NCBI GenBank assembly: GCA_019689955.1
Contig: JADGGM010000229.1
Location: 1-5,783, forward strand
Length of the DNA stretch: 5,783 nt
From: Gemmatimonadaceae bacterium
GTDB lineage: Bacteria > Gemmatimonadota > Gemmatimonadetes > Gemmatimonadales > Gemmatimonadaceae
Direction: 5' to 3'
The notes below the pieces were generated by a model. It had not been told where the DNA came from and did not search any database. It saw only the letters and a list, made by a program, of their open reading frames with translations. Position 1 is the stretch's first letter. The number at the start of each line of letters is the position of its first letter. Shown here in pieces: positions 1 to 5,559 of this stretch. Both the position numbers and the translations under genes were made by a program.

Positions 1-211
1 TCTCCACCTCCACCGTGTCCCCGGATGCCACGCGGAGCACCGGCTTCGCGGTGGCGCTGTAGTACCCCCACGCGACAGTCTCCGGCCGAGCCGGGAGATG
101 GTGAAAGTGCGAGGACGACTGCGCGCCGGCGATCGCGGGGATGGCAAGCGCGATCGCCGCGATCGCGGTGGCGACGGAGACGCGGTGGCGCGACACGGAC
201 GGACGGGGCAT
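1..211 (-). CDS. Exported acetamidase/formamidase-family protein, 5' part only
   Basis: The first 70 codons are present; the rest lies beyond the left edge. Residues 1-30 form a signal peptide: Arg-containing start, hydrophobic stretch from about 11 to 28, and an A-G-A site before Q31. The mature start carries HHLPARPETVAWGYY (residues 38-52), then KPVLRVASGDTVEVE (56-70). This matches the N-terminal strands of the acetamidase/formamidase (FmdA/AmdA) family, where a 'PETV.WG' segment precedes a 'SGDTV' segment. Family members hydrolyse short amides to ammonium and a carboxylate. An exported version would act on amides outside the cytoplasm; its true substrate is unknown. The ATG at 211 has GGAG six bases upstream (218-221). 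It lies 71 bases after the Gfo/Idh/MocA stop codon in the same direction, so co-transcription is possible. The catalytic part is not visible. Family call is fairly sure; activity is inferred. Confidence 0.82.
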   Translation of the reverse strand, partial: MPRPSVSRHRVSVATAIAAIALAIPAIAGAQSSSHFHHLPARPETVAWGYYSATAKPVLRVASGDTVEVE

Positions 212-282
212 GATCTGCTCCGAGGAGAGTGTCTGCGGCGAGGTGAGCGGAGGGGGCGGGGGGGGAGAGGCGTGCGTGCGCC

Positions 283-1521
283 TCACGGCGTCCACGCCCC
301 CCGCGCGACGGCCGGCGTGAACGTCTCCAGCCCGCGCGGAGGGAACTTCACCGTGCGCTCCTGCTCGGCGCTCATGTAGGCTGCCATCAAGAGCTGGACG
401 ACCTCGACGCCGTCGTCGAACGTGAGCTGCGGCGGCTCATGCCCGAGGAAGGCGCGCACGAAATGGCGGTCCTCGGCCTCGTAGCCGTACGCCGCCGCCT
501 CCGCCGCGACGACGGGCATGAGTCCCATCTCGGCGTTCTGCTTCTCGACCAGATCCTCCCCCGCCTTCCCCTTCACCGCGCGGCTGAAGAAGAGCTGGAG
601 CCCGGTGTCGAGCGAATTCCACGACATGGAGTACTCGGGGCCGAGGAGCTCCGCCGAGAGCCGGAGCCCGGCGCCGACATAGCTCCACGAGGTCGTCGCC
701 TCGCCGAGCACGCGGGTCCCGCGCTCGTCCTCGAACTCGATCATCACGCTGGCGAAGTCCTCGGCCGGGTGCGCGGTGTAGTCGACGTCGCGCCCCATCG
801 TGCGCGCGAGGCGCTTCGCGTACTCGGGGCGGGTCCACTTGAGGCTCGCGATGTGGCCGGTGACCTTCACCGGGCGGAGCGAGCTGCGCGGCGCGCCGGG
901 CTCGGTGAGCAGGTGGCGGACAAGGAGGGCGGAATGGCACATCATGTCGTTCAACACCCCGCCTCCTTGCAGCCGCCCCTGCCAGAACCAGGGCGCGTGC
1001 GGCCCGGCGTGCTCCTCGGCCGCGCGCGCGAGATACGGGCGGCCGGTGAGCCGCGCGCCGCGCGTCCAGAGGATCGCGCGCCCGCGCTCCACCTGCGGCG
1101 CGAAGACCTGGTTCTCGAGGTAGCCGTGCGCGAGCCCCGCGCGCTTGACGAGCGCGGTGATCCGCTTCGCCTCGGCCACGTTGCGTGCCAGCGGCTTCTC
1201 GCACGCGATCGCCGAGAGCGTCCCCACGCCGCGCTCGAGCGCATCGACGATCGCCTCCACGTTCTCCACGCGCGCGTGGTTGGGGCCGCACAACCAGATC
1301 GCATCGATCGCCGGGTTGGCGACGAGGTCGGCGATCGAGCGCGCGGGGACCGCGTCGCCCACGCCGAGCTGGCGCGCCAGCGCTGCCGCCTCCTGGGCGC
1401 GTTTCGCGTGCGGGCTCCACACGCCGAGCACGTCCGCGTCGCGCACGCCGGTGAACGCGCGCAGGTGGAATCGCGCGTTGAAGCCGCTGCCGATGAGACC
1501 GATGCCAAGGCGCCGAGTCAT
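283..1521 (-). CDS. Gfo/Idh/MocA-family NAD(P)-dependent oxidoreductase
   Basis: A 412-residue protein of normal or slightly long size for the family. The Rossmann motif GLIGSGF (residues 8-14) opens the nucleotide-binding domain, which runs to about residue 125 and contains the E-K-P motif (108-110) with the Lys expected at the active site. The C-terminal alpha/beta domain has GGGVLNDMMCHS (186-197); D192 and H196 sit where the family has its conserved Asp and catalytic His. Known members oxidise or reduce sugars, inositols and other polyols, often with keto-sugar intermediates. There is no signal peptide, so it should be cytoplasmic. The ATG at 1521 was chosen because the Rossmann fold starts at once and GAGG lies eight bases upstream; further upstream the frame only reads through the neighbouring gene. 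It starts 10 bases after the small-subunit gene ends, so it is the third gene of the GMC operon. Substrate not known. Confidence 0.95.
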   Translation of the reverse strand: MTRRLGIGLIGSGFNARFHLRAFTGVRDADVLGVWSPHAKRAQEAAALARQLGVGDAVPARSIADLVANPAIDAIWLCGPNHARVENVEAIVDALERGVGTLSAIACEKPLARNVAEAKRITALVKRAGLAHGYLENQVFAPQVERGRAILWTRGARLTGRPYLARAAEEHAGPHAPWFWQGRLQGGGVLNDMMCHSALLVRHLLTEPGAPRSSLRPVKVTGHIASLKWTRPEYAKRLARTMGRDVDYTAHPAEDFASVMIEFEDERGTRVLGEATTSWSYVGAGLRLSAELLGPEYSMSWNSLDTGLQLFFSRAVKGKAGEDLVEKQNAEMGLMPVVAAEAAAYGYEAEDRHFVRAFLGHEPPQLTFDDGVEVVQLLMAAYMSAEQERTVKFPPRGLETFTPAVARGAWTP

Positions 1522-1531
1522 GCGTCGATCC

Positions 1532-2137
1532 TCACGTGTCCTGGACTCCGAGCTTTCGCATGGCTGCCTCCGGGCAGCCCGTCCATGCCGGGACGAACCG
1601 GTTTCCCTCGTACTGCAGGTCCGCGATCCCCATCCGGCTCGACCAGAAGCCGAACGCGGTGAGATCGCGGAAGCGGGTGAAGAACGCGACACCGTGCCCC
1701 AACCCGGGCTTCGCGCGCGCAGGCCAGGCGATGTCGTCCAGGAGGCTCGTCTGCTCCGCCGTCGCGCACGCGACGAACGGTTTGCCGAAGCGGCGCTCGC
1801 ATTCCGCATCGAGCCAGGCGAGCCCGCCGCGCATCGCCGTCTGCTCGTGGGGCCGGTCGATCATCATGAAATCGATGAACTCGGGGACCCCGGCGTCCGT
1901 GGCGCTCCCCGAGCGCTCGTCGCGCGGGATGATGAGGTCCGCGAGCACGTGCACCGTCTCCCACTCGTGCGCGGTGAAGAACTGCGGCGCCGCGGCGCGC
2001 CCCGCGCCTTTCGCGGCCACGGCCTGCTCGGCGTGGCGCGCCGCGCGCTCCGTGGCCACGCGGTCGCAGCCCAGCGCCGACGCCAGCGGGAGGAGCGCGA
2101 GGAGCCCCACGGCCTCGCGGCGGGTCACGTCGCTCAT
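1532..2137 (-). CDS. Gluconate 2-dehydrogenase subunit 3-family protein (small subunit of the GMC dehydrogenase), Tat lipoprotein
   Basis: A 201-residue protein. The N-terminus has T-R-R-E-A-V (5-10), a hydrophobic stretch (11-22) and Cys24 in A-L-G-C. That is a twin-arginine signal with a lipobox-like Cys, although -3 is Ala where Leu is usual. The mature part from about residue 52 has FFTAHEWETV and LADLIIPRDE (65-74), then DAGVPEFIDF (81-90), the signature of the gluconate_2-dh3 family. In characterised bacterial FAD-dependent glucose and gluconate dehydrogenases this subunit carries the Tat signal, and the catalytic GMC subunit is exported bound to it. The same role is inferred here. The start at 2137 overlaps the GMC stop as ATGA (2134-2137), and AAGGGGG lies four bases upstream, so translational coupling is likely. 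It contains no haem-binding CXXCH, so electrons must leave through another carrier not encoded here. Confidence 0.93.
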   Translation of the reverse strand: MSDVTRREAVGLLALLPLASALGCDRVATERAARHAEQAVAAKGAGRAAAPQFFTAHEWETVHVLADLIIPRDERSGSATDAGVPEFIDFMMIDRPHEQTAMRGGLAWLDAECERRFGKPFVACATAEQTSLLDDIAWPARAKPGLGHGVAFFTRFRDLTAFGFWSSRMGIADLQYEGNRFVPAWTGCPEAAMRKLGVQDT

Positions 2138-3912
2138 AGCGCCCCCTTCGCGCGCTGGTCCGCGATGTACGCGCTCGTGCGCATCGCGAGCGCGAGGATG
2201 GTCCACGTGGGATTCTTGTCCGCCTGCGACACGAACGGCCCGCCGTCGGCGACGAACAGGTTCTTCACGTCGTGCGCCTGGCAGTGCGCGTTGAGCGCGG
2301 AGGTGCGCGGGTCGTTCCCCATGCGGATGGTGCCCAGCTCGTGGATGATGCGTCCGCCGGGCGCGATGCCGTACCCCTCGGCGGCCGAGGGCATGGGGGA
2401 GAAGACCTCGCCCCCCATCTCCGCGATGAGCGCGCGGAACGTCTCCTGCATGTGCTTCACCTGCTTGAGCTCGTGGTCGCTCCACCGCCAGTGGAAGCGG
2501 AGCACCGGGATCCCCCACCGGTCGACGGTCACCGGGTCGATCTCGCAGTACGAGTCCTCGTTGGGGATCATCTCGCCGCGCCCGGAGAAGCCGATCGTCG
2601 CGCCGTAGTAGCGGCGGTAGTCCCGCTTGAGCGCCACGCCGTAGCCGCCCCCGCCCGGGTAGTGCTCGATCCCGCCGAGCGTGCCGTACGACGGCATGTC
2701 GAGCCCGCCCCAGACCTCGATGTGGTAGCCGCGCGGGAAATCGAGCGTCCGGTTGTCGAGCCACCACGGCATGTAGATGTGCGCGCCCCCGACGCCGTCC
2801 TCGTTGTGCGGCACGTGGTCGACCATGCGCGGGATGAACCCGCTCACGTCGGTGCCGGTGGTGTCGGTGAGGTACTTCCCCACCACGCCGCTCGAGTTCG
2901 CGAGCCCCTGCGGGAAGCGCGAGGAGCGCGAGTTGAGGAGGAGTCGCGCCGACTCGCACGCGCTCGCGGCGAGGACCACGATGCGCGCGCGCACGTGCTC
3001 GTCCGTGCCGGTGCGCTTGTCCACGTACGACACGCCGGTCGCGAGCCCGGCGCGGTCGGTCGTCACCTCGCGCGCCATGGCGTTGGCGATGATCGTGAGC
3101 TTCCCCGTGGCGAGCGCCGGCGGGATGAGCACCCCGGTGCTCGAGAAGTTCGCGTTGATCGCGCACCCGCGGTTGCACTGGCCGCAGTAGTGGCACGCCG
3201 GGCGGCCGTTGTGCGGTCGCGTGAGGATCGAGAGGCGGGACGGGATGCAGGTGATCCCCAGCCGCCCGCACGCCTCCTTGATCAGGTACTCGTAGCAGCG
3301 CGGCTTGGGCGGGGGGAGGAAGATCCCGTCCGGGTGATTCCGGAGCCCCTCGCGGCTCCCGAACACCCCCACGAGGCGGTCGACCGCGTCGTAGTACGGC
3401 GCGAGGTCCTCGTAGGTGATGGGCCAGTCGTCGCCCAGGCCGTCGAGCGACTTGCGGCGGAAGTCATCGGGGCCGAAGCGGAGGGAGATGCGCCCCCAGT
3501 GGTTCGTGCGTCCGCCGAGCATGCGGGCGCGCCACCAGTCGAAGCGCGAGCCCGGCGCGGTGGTGTACGGCTCGCCGTCGATCTCCCACCCGCCGAGGCA
3601 CCCGTCGAACTCGCCGAACGGTCGGTCGCGCGTGGAGGCGCCGCGGCGCGGCGAGTCGTACGACCAGCGCAGCATCGCGCCGTCCTTCGCCGGGTCCCAC
3701 ATCGGGCCGGCCTCCAGCATCACGACGTTCGCGCCGCTGCGCGTGAGCATGTACGCGGCCATCCCGCCCCCGGCGCCCGAGCCGACGATGCACACGTCGT
3801 ACACCGTGCGGCGCGGGGCGATCTGCACGAGGCGCTCGCGGAGGGGAGGGGCGTGTGGCCGTTCCGTCGCGTTGCGTTCCATGATCTCCCAGGCTCGGAG
3901 AGTGGTGCGCAT
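2134..3912 (-). CDS. GMC-family FAD-dependent oxidoreductase (catalytic subunit of a sugar/polyol dehydrogenase)
   Basis: A 592-residue protein. The FAD-binding GSGAGGG lies at 44-50 with the ribose-binding Glu at E67 (MLEAGP, 65-70), and GGRTNHWG (133-140) is the second FAD-contact segment. H524 (IIHELG) and N567 (ADKNP) are the expected catalytic His/Asn pair, 43 residues apart as are the two catalytic His of glucose oxidase. A cysteine cluster C240-x2-C243-x2-C246-x3-C250 has ferredoxin-like spacing and could hold an Fe-S cluster. There is no signal peptide; export would depend on the Tat signal of the next gene, which overlaps this one by ATGA. The family is closest in type to gluconate, glucose and glucoside dehydrogenases; the substrate is not readable. 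The start is uncertain: ATG at 3912 lacks a ribosome binding site, while ATG at 3882 (residue 11) has GGGAG only three bases upstream. Both are outside the conserved fold. Confidence 0.95.
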   Translation of the reverse strand: MRTTLRAWEIMERNATERPHAPPLRERLVQIAPRRTVYDVCIVGSGAGGGMAAYMLTRSGANVVMLEAGPMWDPAKDGAMLRWSYDSPRRGASTRDRPFGEFDGCLGGWEIDGEPYTTAPGSRFDWWRARMLGGRTNHWGRISLRFGPDDFRRKSLDGLGDDWPITYEDLAPYYDAVDRLVGVFGSREGLRNHPDGIFLPPPKPRCYEYLIKEACGRLGITCIPSRLSILTRPHNGRPACHYCGQCNRGCAINANFSSTGVLIPPALATGKLTIIANAMAREVTTDRAGLATGVSYVDKRTGTDEHVRARIVVLAASACESARLLLNSRSSRFPQGLANSSGVVGKYLTDTTGTDVSGFIPRMVDHVPHNEDGVGGAHIYMPWWLDNRTLDFPRGYHIEVWGGLDMPSYGTLGGIEHYPGGGGYGVALKRDYRRYYGATIGFSGRGEMIPNEDSYCEIDPVTVDRWGIPVLRFHWRWSDHELKQVKHMQETFRALIAEMGGEVFSPMPSAAEGYGIAPGGRIIHELGTIRMGNDPRTSALNAHCQAHDVKNLFVADGGPFVSQADKNPTWTILALAMRTSAYIADQRAKGAL

Positions 3913-3929
3913 GCAGGGTGGACGGCCCC

Positions 3930-3958
3930 ATTATCGATACGGGGATGGGAGGACACAA
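3930..3958 (-). promoter_or_regulatory. Sigma70-like promoter for the GMC operon
   Basis: On the minus strand TTGTGT (3953-3958) and GATAAT (3930-3935) are separated by exactly 17 bases. The -10 box matches five of six consensus bases; the -35 box matches only the TTG. It lies in an otherwise GC-rich spacer just upstream of the GMC start. Transcription should begin near 3923, leaving a leader of about 11 bases to ATG 3912 or about 41 bases to ATG 3882; the latter is the more usual leader length. Consensus preferences of this phylum are poorly known, so this is a sequence-match inference. Confidence 0.45.
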
Positions 3959-3983
3959 GACGTTCCGCGCCCTCCGCGCGATG

Positions 3984-4058
3984 AAAATACCCTCACGACG
4001 CACGACGCGGCCGGAGCGGACGGCGCGTGCCGCCATCCACTCCGGCCGCGGTGCGTCG
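3984..4058 (-). terminator. Terminator-like hairpin after the DUF4397 lipoprotein gene
   Basis: The arms 3996-4016 and 4040-4058 pair over 19 bases, interrupted only by a two-base bulge (GA, 4004-4005). The inner 11 bp (CGCGGCCGGAG with CTCCGGCCGCG) are perfect. The loop can fold further: 4018-4020 with 4036-4038, and 4021-4024 with 4029-4032. Read on the minus strand the hairpin begins 11 bases after the lipoprotein stop codon and is followed by GAGGGTATTTTC, a short T run (3984-3987) eight bases after the stem. The T run is weak and displaced, so it may be a non-classical terminator. It separates the lipoprotein transcript from the GMC promoter. Confidence 0.6.
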
Positions 4059-4069
4059 GAACTGCTCGG

Positions 4070-4792
4070 TCAGTTGCGGTCCTTCAGGACCACGGCGCTG
4101 ATGGGAAGGCCGAGCCCCGCGTGGTCGAGGAGCGCGATCGTGCGATTCTGGCCGTTGCCGAGCGTGACGTTCCCCATGTCGAGCACGATGTTCTTGGTGC
4201 CCGTCTCGGTGAAGCGAATGTCGTACGTCCCGGCGATGACCGGGAGGTAGACCGAGGCGAAGGGAAAGGTGATCCCGGTGCGGATCGGCGACTGCGCCGT
4301 GATGTCGGTGCCGGGCGCGCTCAGATACAGGTCCACGATCCCCATGCTCGGCGCGAGATGGATCACCCGGAGCTTCGCGTTCCCGTTGGGGGGCGTGGTG
4401 GTGTCATCGAGGAAGAGCTTCGCGTGCGGGTCGGCGAGGGGGTTGTACAGGACGAGCGTGTAGAACACCCCCGAGCCGAGCGTGAACCCCGTCTGGAGCA
4501 CGGCCTGCTGATCGCTCGACCGCCGGATGACGACGGTGTCCGAGTCGGCGCCGAGCGTGGCGTAGTCCGTGACCGTGTCGAAGGTGAGCCCCGAGAAGGC
4601 GACCGTGTCGCTCACCAGGAGGTCGAGCGCCGGGGCGTCCGGGATGGCCTGGACGACCCGCACGTGCGTCGTGGCGGTGGAGGGGCCGCCGCCGGTTGGA
4701 ACGGAGTCGTTGCAGGCCGCGAGCAGCGCGAGCGAGGCGATGGGAAGGGAAAGGAGCGAGCGAGCGGACGGCGCGAGGCGAACAATGCGCAT
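4070..4792 (-). CDS. DUF4397 domain-containing lipoprotein
   Basis: A 240-residue protein. The signal peptide ends in a clear lipobox, L-L-A-A-C with the lipidated Cys at 27 and Asn at +2, so it should be a lipoprotein exposed outside the inner membrane. A Pro/Gly/Thr-rich linker (31-42) follows. The rest is two related modules: VRVVQAIPDAPALDLLV (44-60) in the first corresponds to LRVIHLAPSMGIVDLYL (141-157) in the second, each beginning the DUF4397 pattern of a short strand, an 'APD/APS' turn and a 'DLYL'-like strand. This is a beta-rich fold of unknown function, often found in secreted proteins. The ATG at 4792 has GGAG ten bases upstream. It is a single-gene unit by appearance, with a 116-base gap to the VOC gene and a terminator-like hairpin after it. 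No enzymatic residues are recognised. Confidence 0.9.
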   Translation of the reverse strand: MRIVRLAPSARSLLSLPIASLALLAACNDSVPTGGGPSTATTHVRVVQAIPDAPALDLLVSDTVAFSGLTFDTVTDYATLGADSDTVVIRRSSDQQAVLQTGFTLGSGVFYTLVLYNPLADPHAKLFLDDTTTPPNGNAKLRVIHLAPSMGIVDLYLSAPGTDITAQSPIRTGITFPFASVYLPVIAGTYDIRFTETGTKNIVLDMGNVTLGNGQNRTIALLDHAGLGLPISAVVLKDRN

Positions 4793-4880
4793 GCGAATGG
4801 AGCTCCGAGAGTCGGACGTCGTGGGTTGACAGCCGAGCGTGGTGGAGTGTTACCCCGTGAGCGGTGGATGGTGTCGCCGG

Positions 4881-4900
4881 CGCCGTCACTCCGCCGTCAC
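4881..4900. repeat. Short tandem direct repeat CGCCGTCAC
   Basis: Two copies of CGCCGTCAC (4881-4889 and 4892-4900) lie two bases apart, period 11, in the gap between the VOC stop and the DUF4397 start. One helical turn of spacing would suit a protein-binding site for the lipoprotein gene, but in DNA this GC-rich a chance repeat is also possible. Confidence 0.3.
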
Positions 4901-4908
4901 CGGTCCGA

Positions 4909-5301
4909 CTACACCGCCAGCTCGTTCCCGCTCGGATCGGCGAAGTGGAAGCGCCGCCCGCCGGGGAAGGAGAACGTCTCGCGCACGATCGCCCCTCCCG
5001 CCGCGCGCACGGCCTGCTCGGTGGCCGCGAGATCGGTCGAGAAGATCACGACGAGCGGACCGCCTCGGCGTACGGCATCCGTTTGGGTGAAGCCGCCGGC
5101 CAGGCGCCCGTCGTGGAAGCTGGCGTACGCGGGACCGTAGTCCTCGAACTGCCACCCGAAGACGGCGCCGTAGAACCGCTTCGCAGCGCCGACATCGGTC
5201 ACGGGTATCTCAATGTAATCGATCCGCAGATGATCTTCGGCGCGCTGCAGGGGGGCTGAGACATGGGCTCGATCCTCGTGAAGGTGTGGTGAGACGCCCA
5301 A
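4909..5301 (-). CDS. VOC-family (glyoxalase/bleomycin-resistance fold) protein, start uncertain
   Basis: One VOC module of about 104 residues, from IDYIEIPVTD (27-36) to DPSGNELAV (122-130), ends the protein. AAKRFYGAVFGW (39-50) and GRLAGGF (65-71) are typical of small stand-alone VOC proteins. E31 and E127 occupy places where metal ligands occur in the fold. Possible roles include glyoxalase-like, dioxygenase-like or resistance functions; none can be chosen. The only upstream start in this frame is TTG at 5301, which adds 26 residues that look non-conserved. An ATG at 5264 with GAGG nine bases upstream lies just before the fold but one base out of frame, across a run of six C. One extra C would give an N-terminus M-S-Q-P-P-L-Q joined to the fold. 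So this is either a TTG-started gene or one with an indel at the C run. Confidence 0.85.
   Translation of the reverse strand: MGVSPHLHEDRAHVSAPLQRAEDHLRIDYIEIPVTDVGAAKRFYGAVFGWQFEDYGPAYASFHDGRLAGGFTQTDAVRRGGPLVVIFSTDLAATEQAVRAAGGAIVRETFSFPGGRRFHFADPSGNELAV
5250..5264 (-). other. C6 run between an out-of-frame ATG and the VOC fold
   Basis: On the minus strand the ATG at 5262-5264 is followed by TCTCAG and then six C (5250-5255). As written, this frame ends after about 20 codons at a TGA within the early VOC sequence. With seven C it would enter the VOC frame directly. The site decides where the VOC gene starts. Confidence 0.55.
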
Positions 5302-5350
5302 GGTAACCCCCCGCCGTCGCGCCGTCGTGCACGAACGCGGCTCCGCTGCG

Positions 5351-5521
5351 TCAGCGGCGAAACTCGGCGATCACCTCGATGGGCCCCACGATGTTCCCGT
5401 CGAGCTCCGCACGGTCTCGTGGGGTTCCGCGGAGGCGCGGGGCGTCACGAAAACTAACGCGCCGTTCCCCCTCTTTCCTCTCGGGGCACACCGTGGCCGC
5501 CAAGTTGCAGGCGCCATGCAT
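5351..5521 (-). pseudogene. Doubtful 56-codon reading frame, possible remnant or small hypothetical gene
   Basis: An ATG at 5521 opens a 56-residue frame. Its last 20 codons (RAELDGNIVGPIEVIAEFRR) have mostly G or C in the third position, ordered acidic and hydrophobic residues, and look like the end of a real protein. The first half is rich in Cys, Arg and Glu without visible order, and no ribosome binding site precedes the ATG. The stop codon falls inside a 6-bp, 3-base-loop hairpin (5343-5357). I do not recognise the family. It may be the surviving C-terminus of a decayed gene, a small real gene, or a chance frame. It fills most of the divergent spacer, where nothing else is evident. Confidence 0.2.
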
Positions 5522-5550
5522 CCGGTCGCGAATCTGCTTCCGTCCGACGC

Positions 5551-5554
5551 GAGG
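5551..5554 (+). promoter_or_regulatory. Ribosome binding site deciding the GTG start at 5560
   Basis: GAGG at 5551-5554 stands five bases before GTG 5560. The in-frame GTG codons at 5554 and 5569 have no such site, so 5560 is preferred. Confidence 0.5.
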
Positions 5555-5559
5555 TGCCG

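Noticed and set aside
439..1662. Long plus-strand open frames opposite the Gfo/Idh/MocA gene
   Set aside because: Antisense frames stay open because of high GC; they are Arg/Ala-rich without domain motifs, while the minus strand has clear Rossmann and EKP motifs.
1522..1809. N-terminal extension of the Gfo/Idh/MocA frame
   Set aside because: It lies over the small-subunit gene, is Arg/Ser-rich, and the Rossmann fold begins right after the ATG at 1521, which has its own ribosome binding site.
2138..3271. Extension of the small-subunit frame into the GMC gene
   Set aside because: The sequence is His/Arg-rich shadow of the GMC gene; the Tat signal begins directly at the ATG at 2137.
2272..3984. 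570-codon plus-strand frame opposite the GMC gene
   Set aside because: Low-complexity Arg/Ala/Val/His composition and no motif; the minus-strand frame carries all GMC motifs over the same bases.
4826..4854. Perfect TTGACA on the plus strand as a promoter
   Set aside because: No acceptable -10 box at 16-18 bases and no plus-strand gene downstream.
3416..5140. 574-codon plus-strand frame spanning three minus-strand features
   Set aside because: It crosses the GMC start, the terminator-like hairpin, the whole lipoprotein gene and most of the VOC gene, with shadow composition.
5343..5357. Hairpin CCGCTG-CGT-CAGCGG as a terminator
   Set aside because: Stem only 6 bp, overlaps a doubtful stop codon and has no following T run on either strand.
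5505..5533. TTGCAG ... GCGAAT as promoter of the plus-strand gene at 5560
   Set aside because: Only three of six matches in each box; not better than chance.
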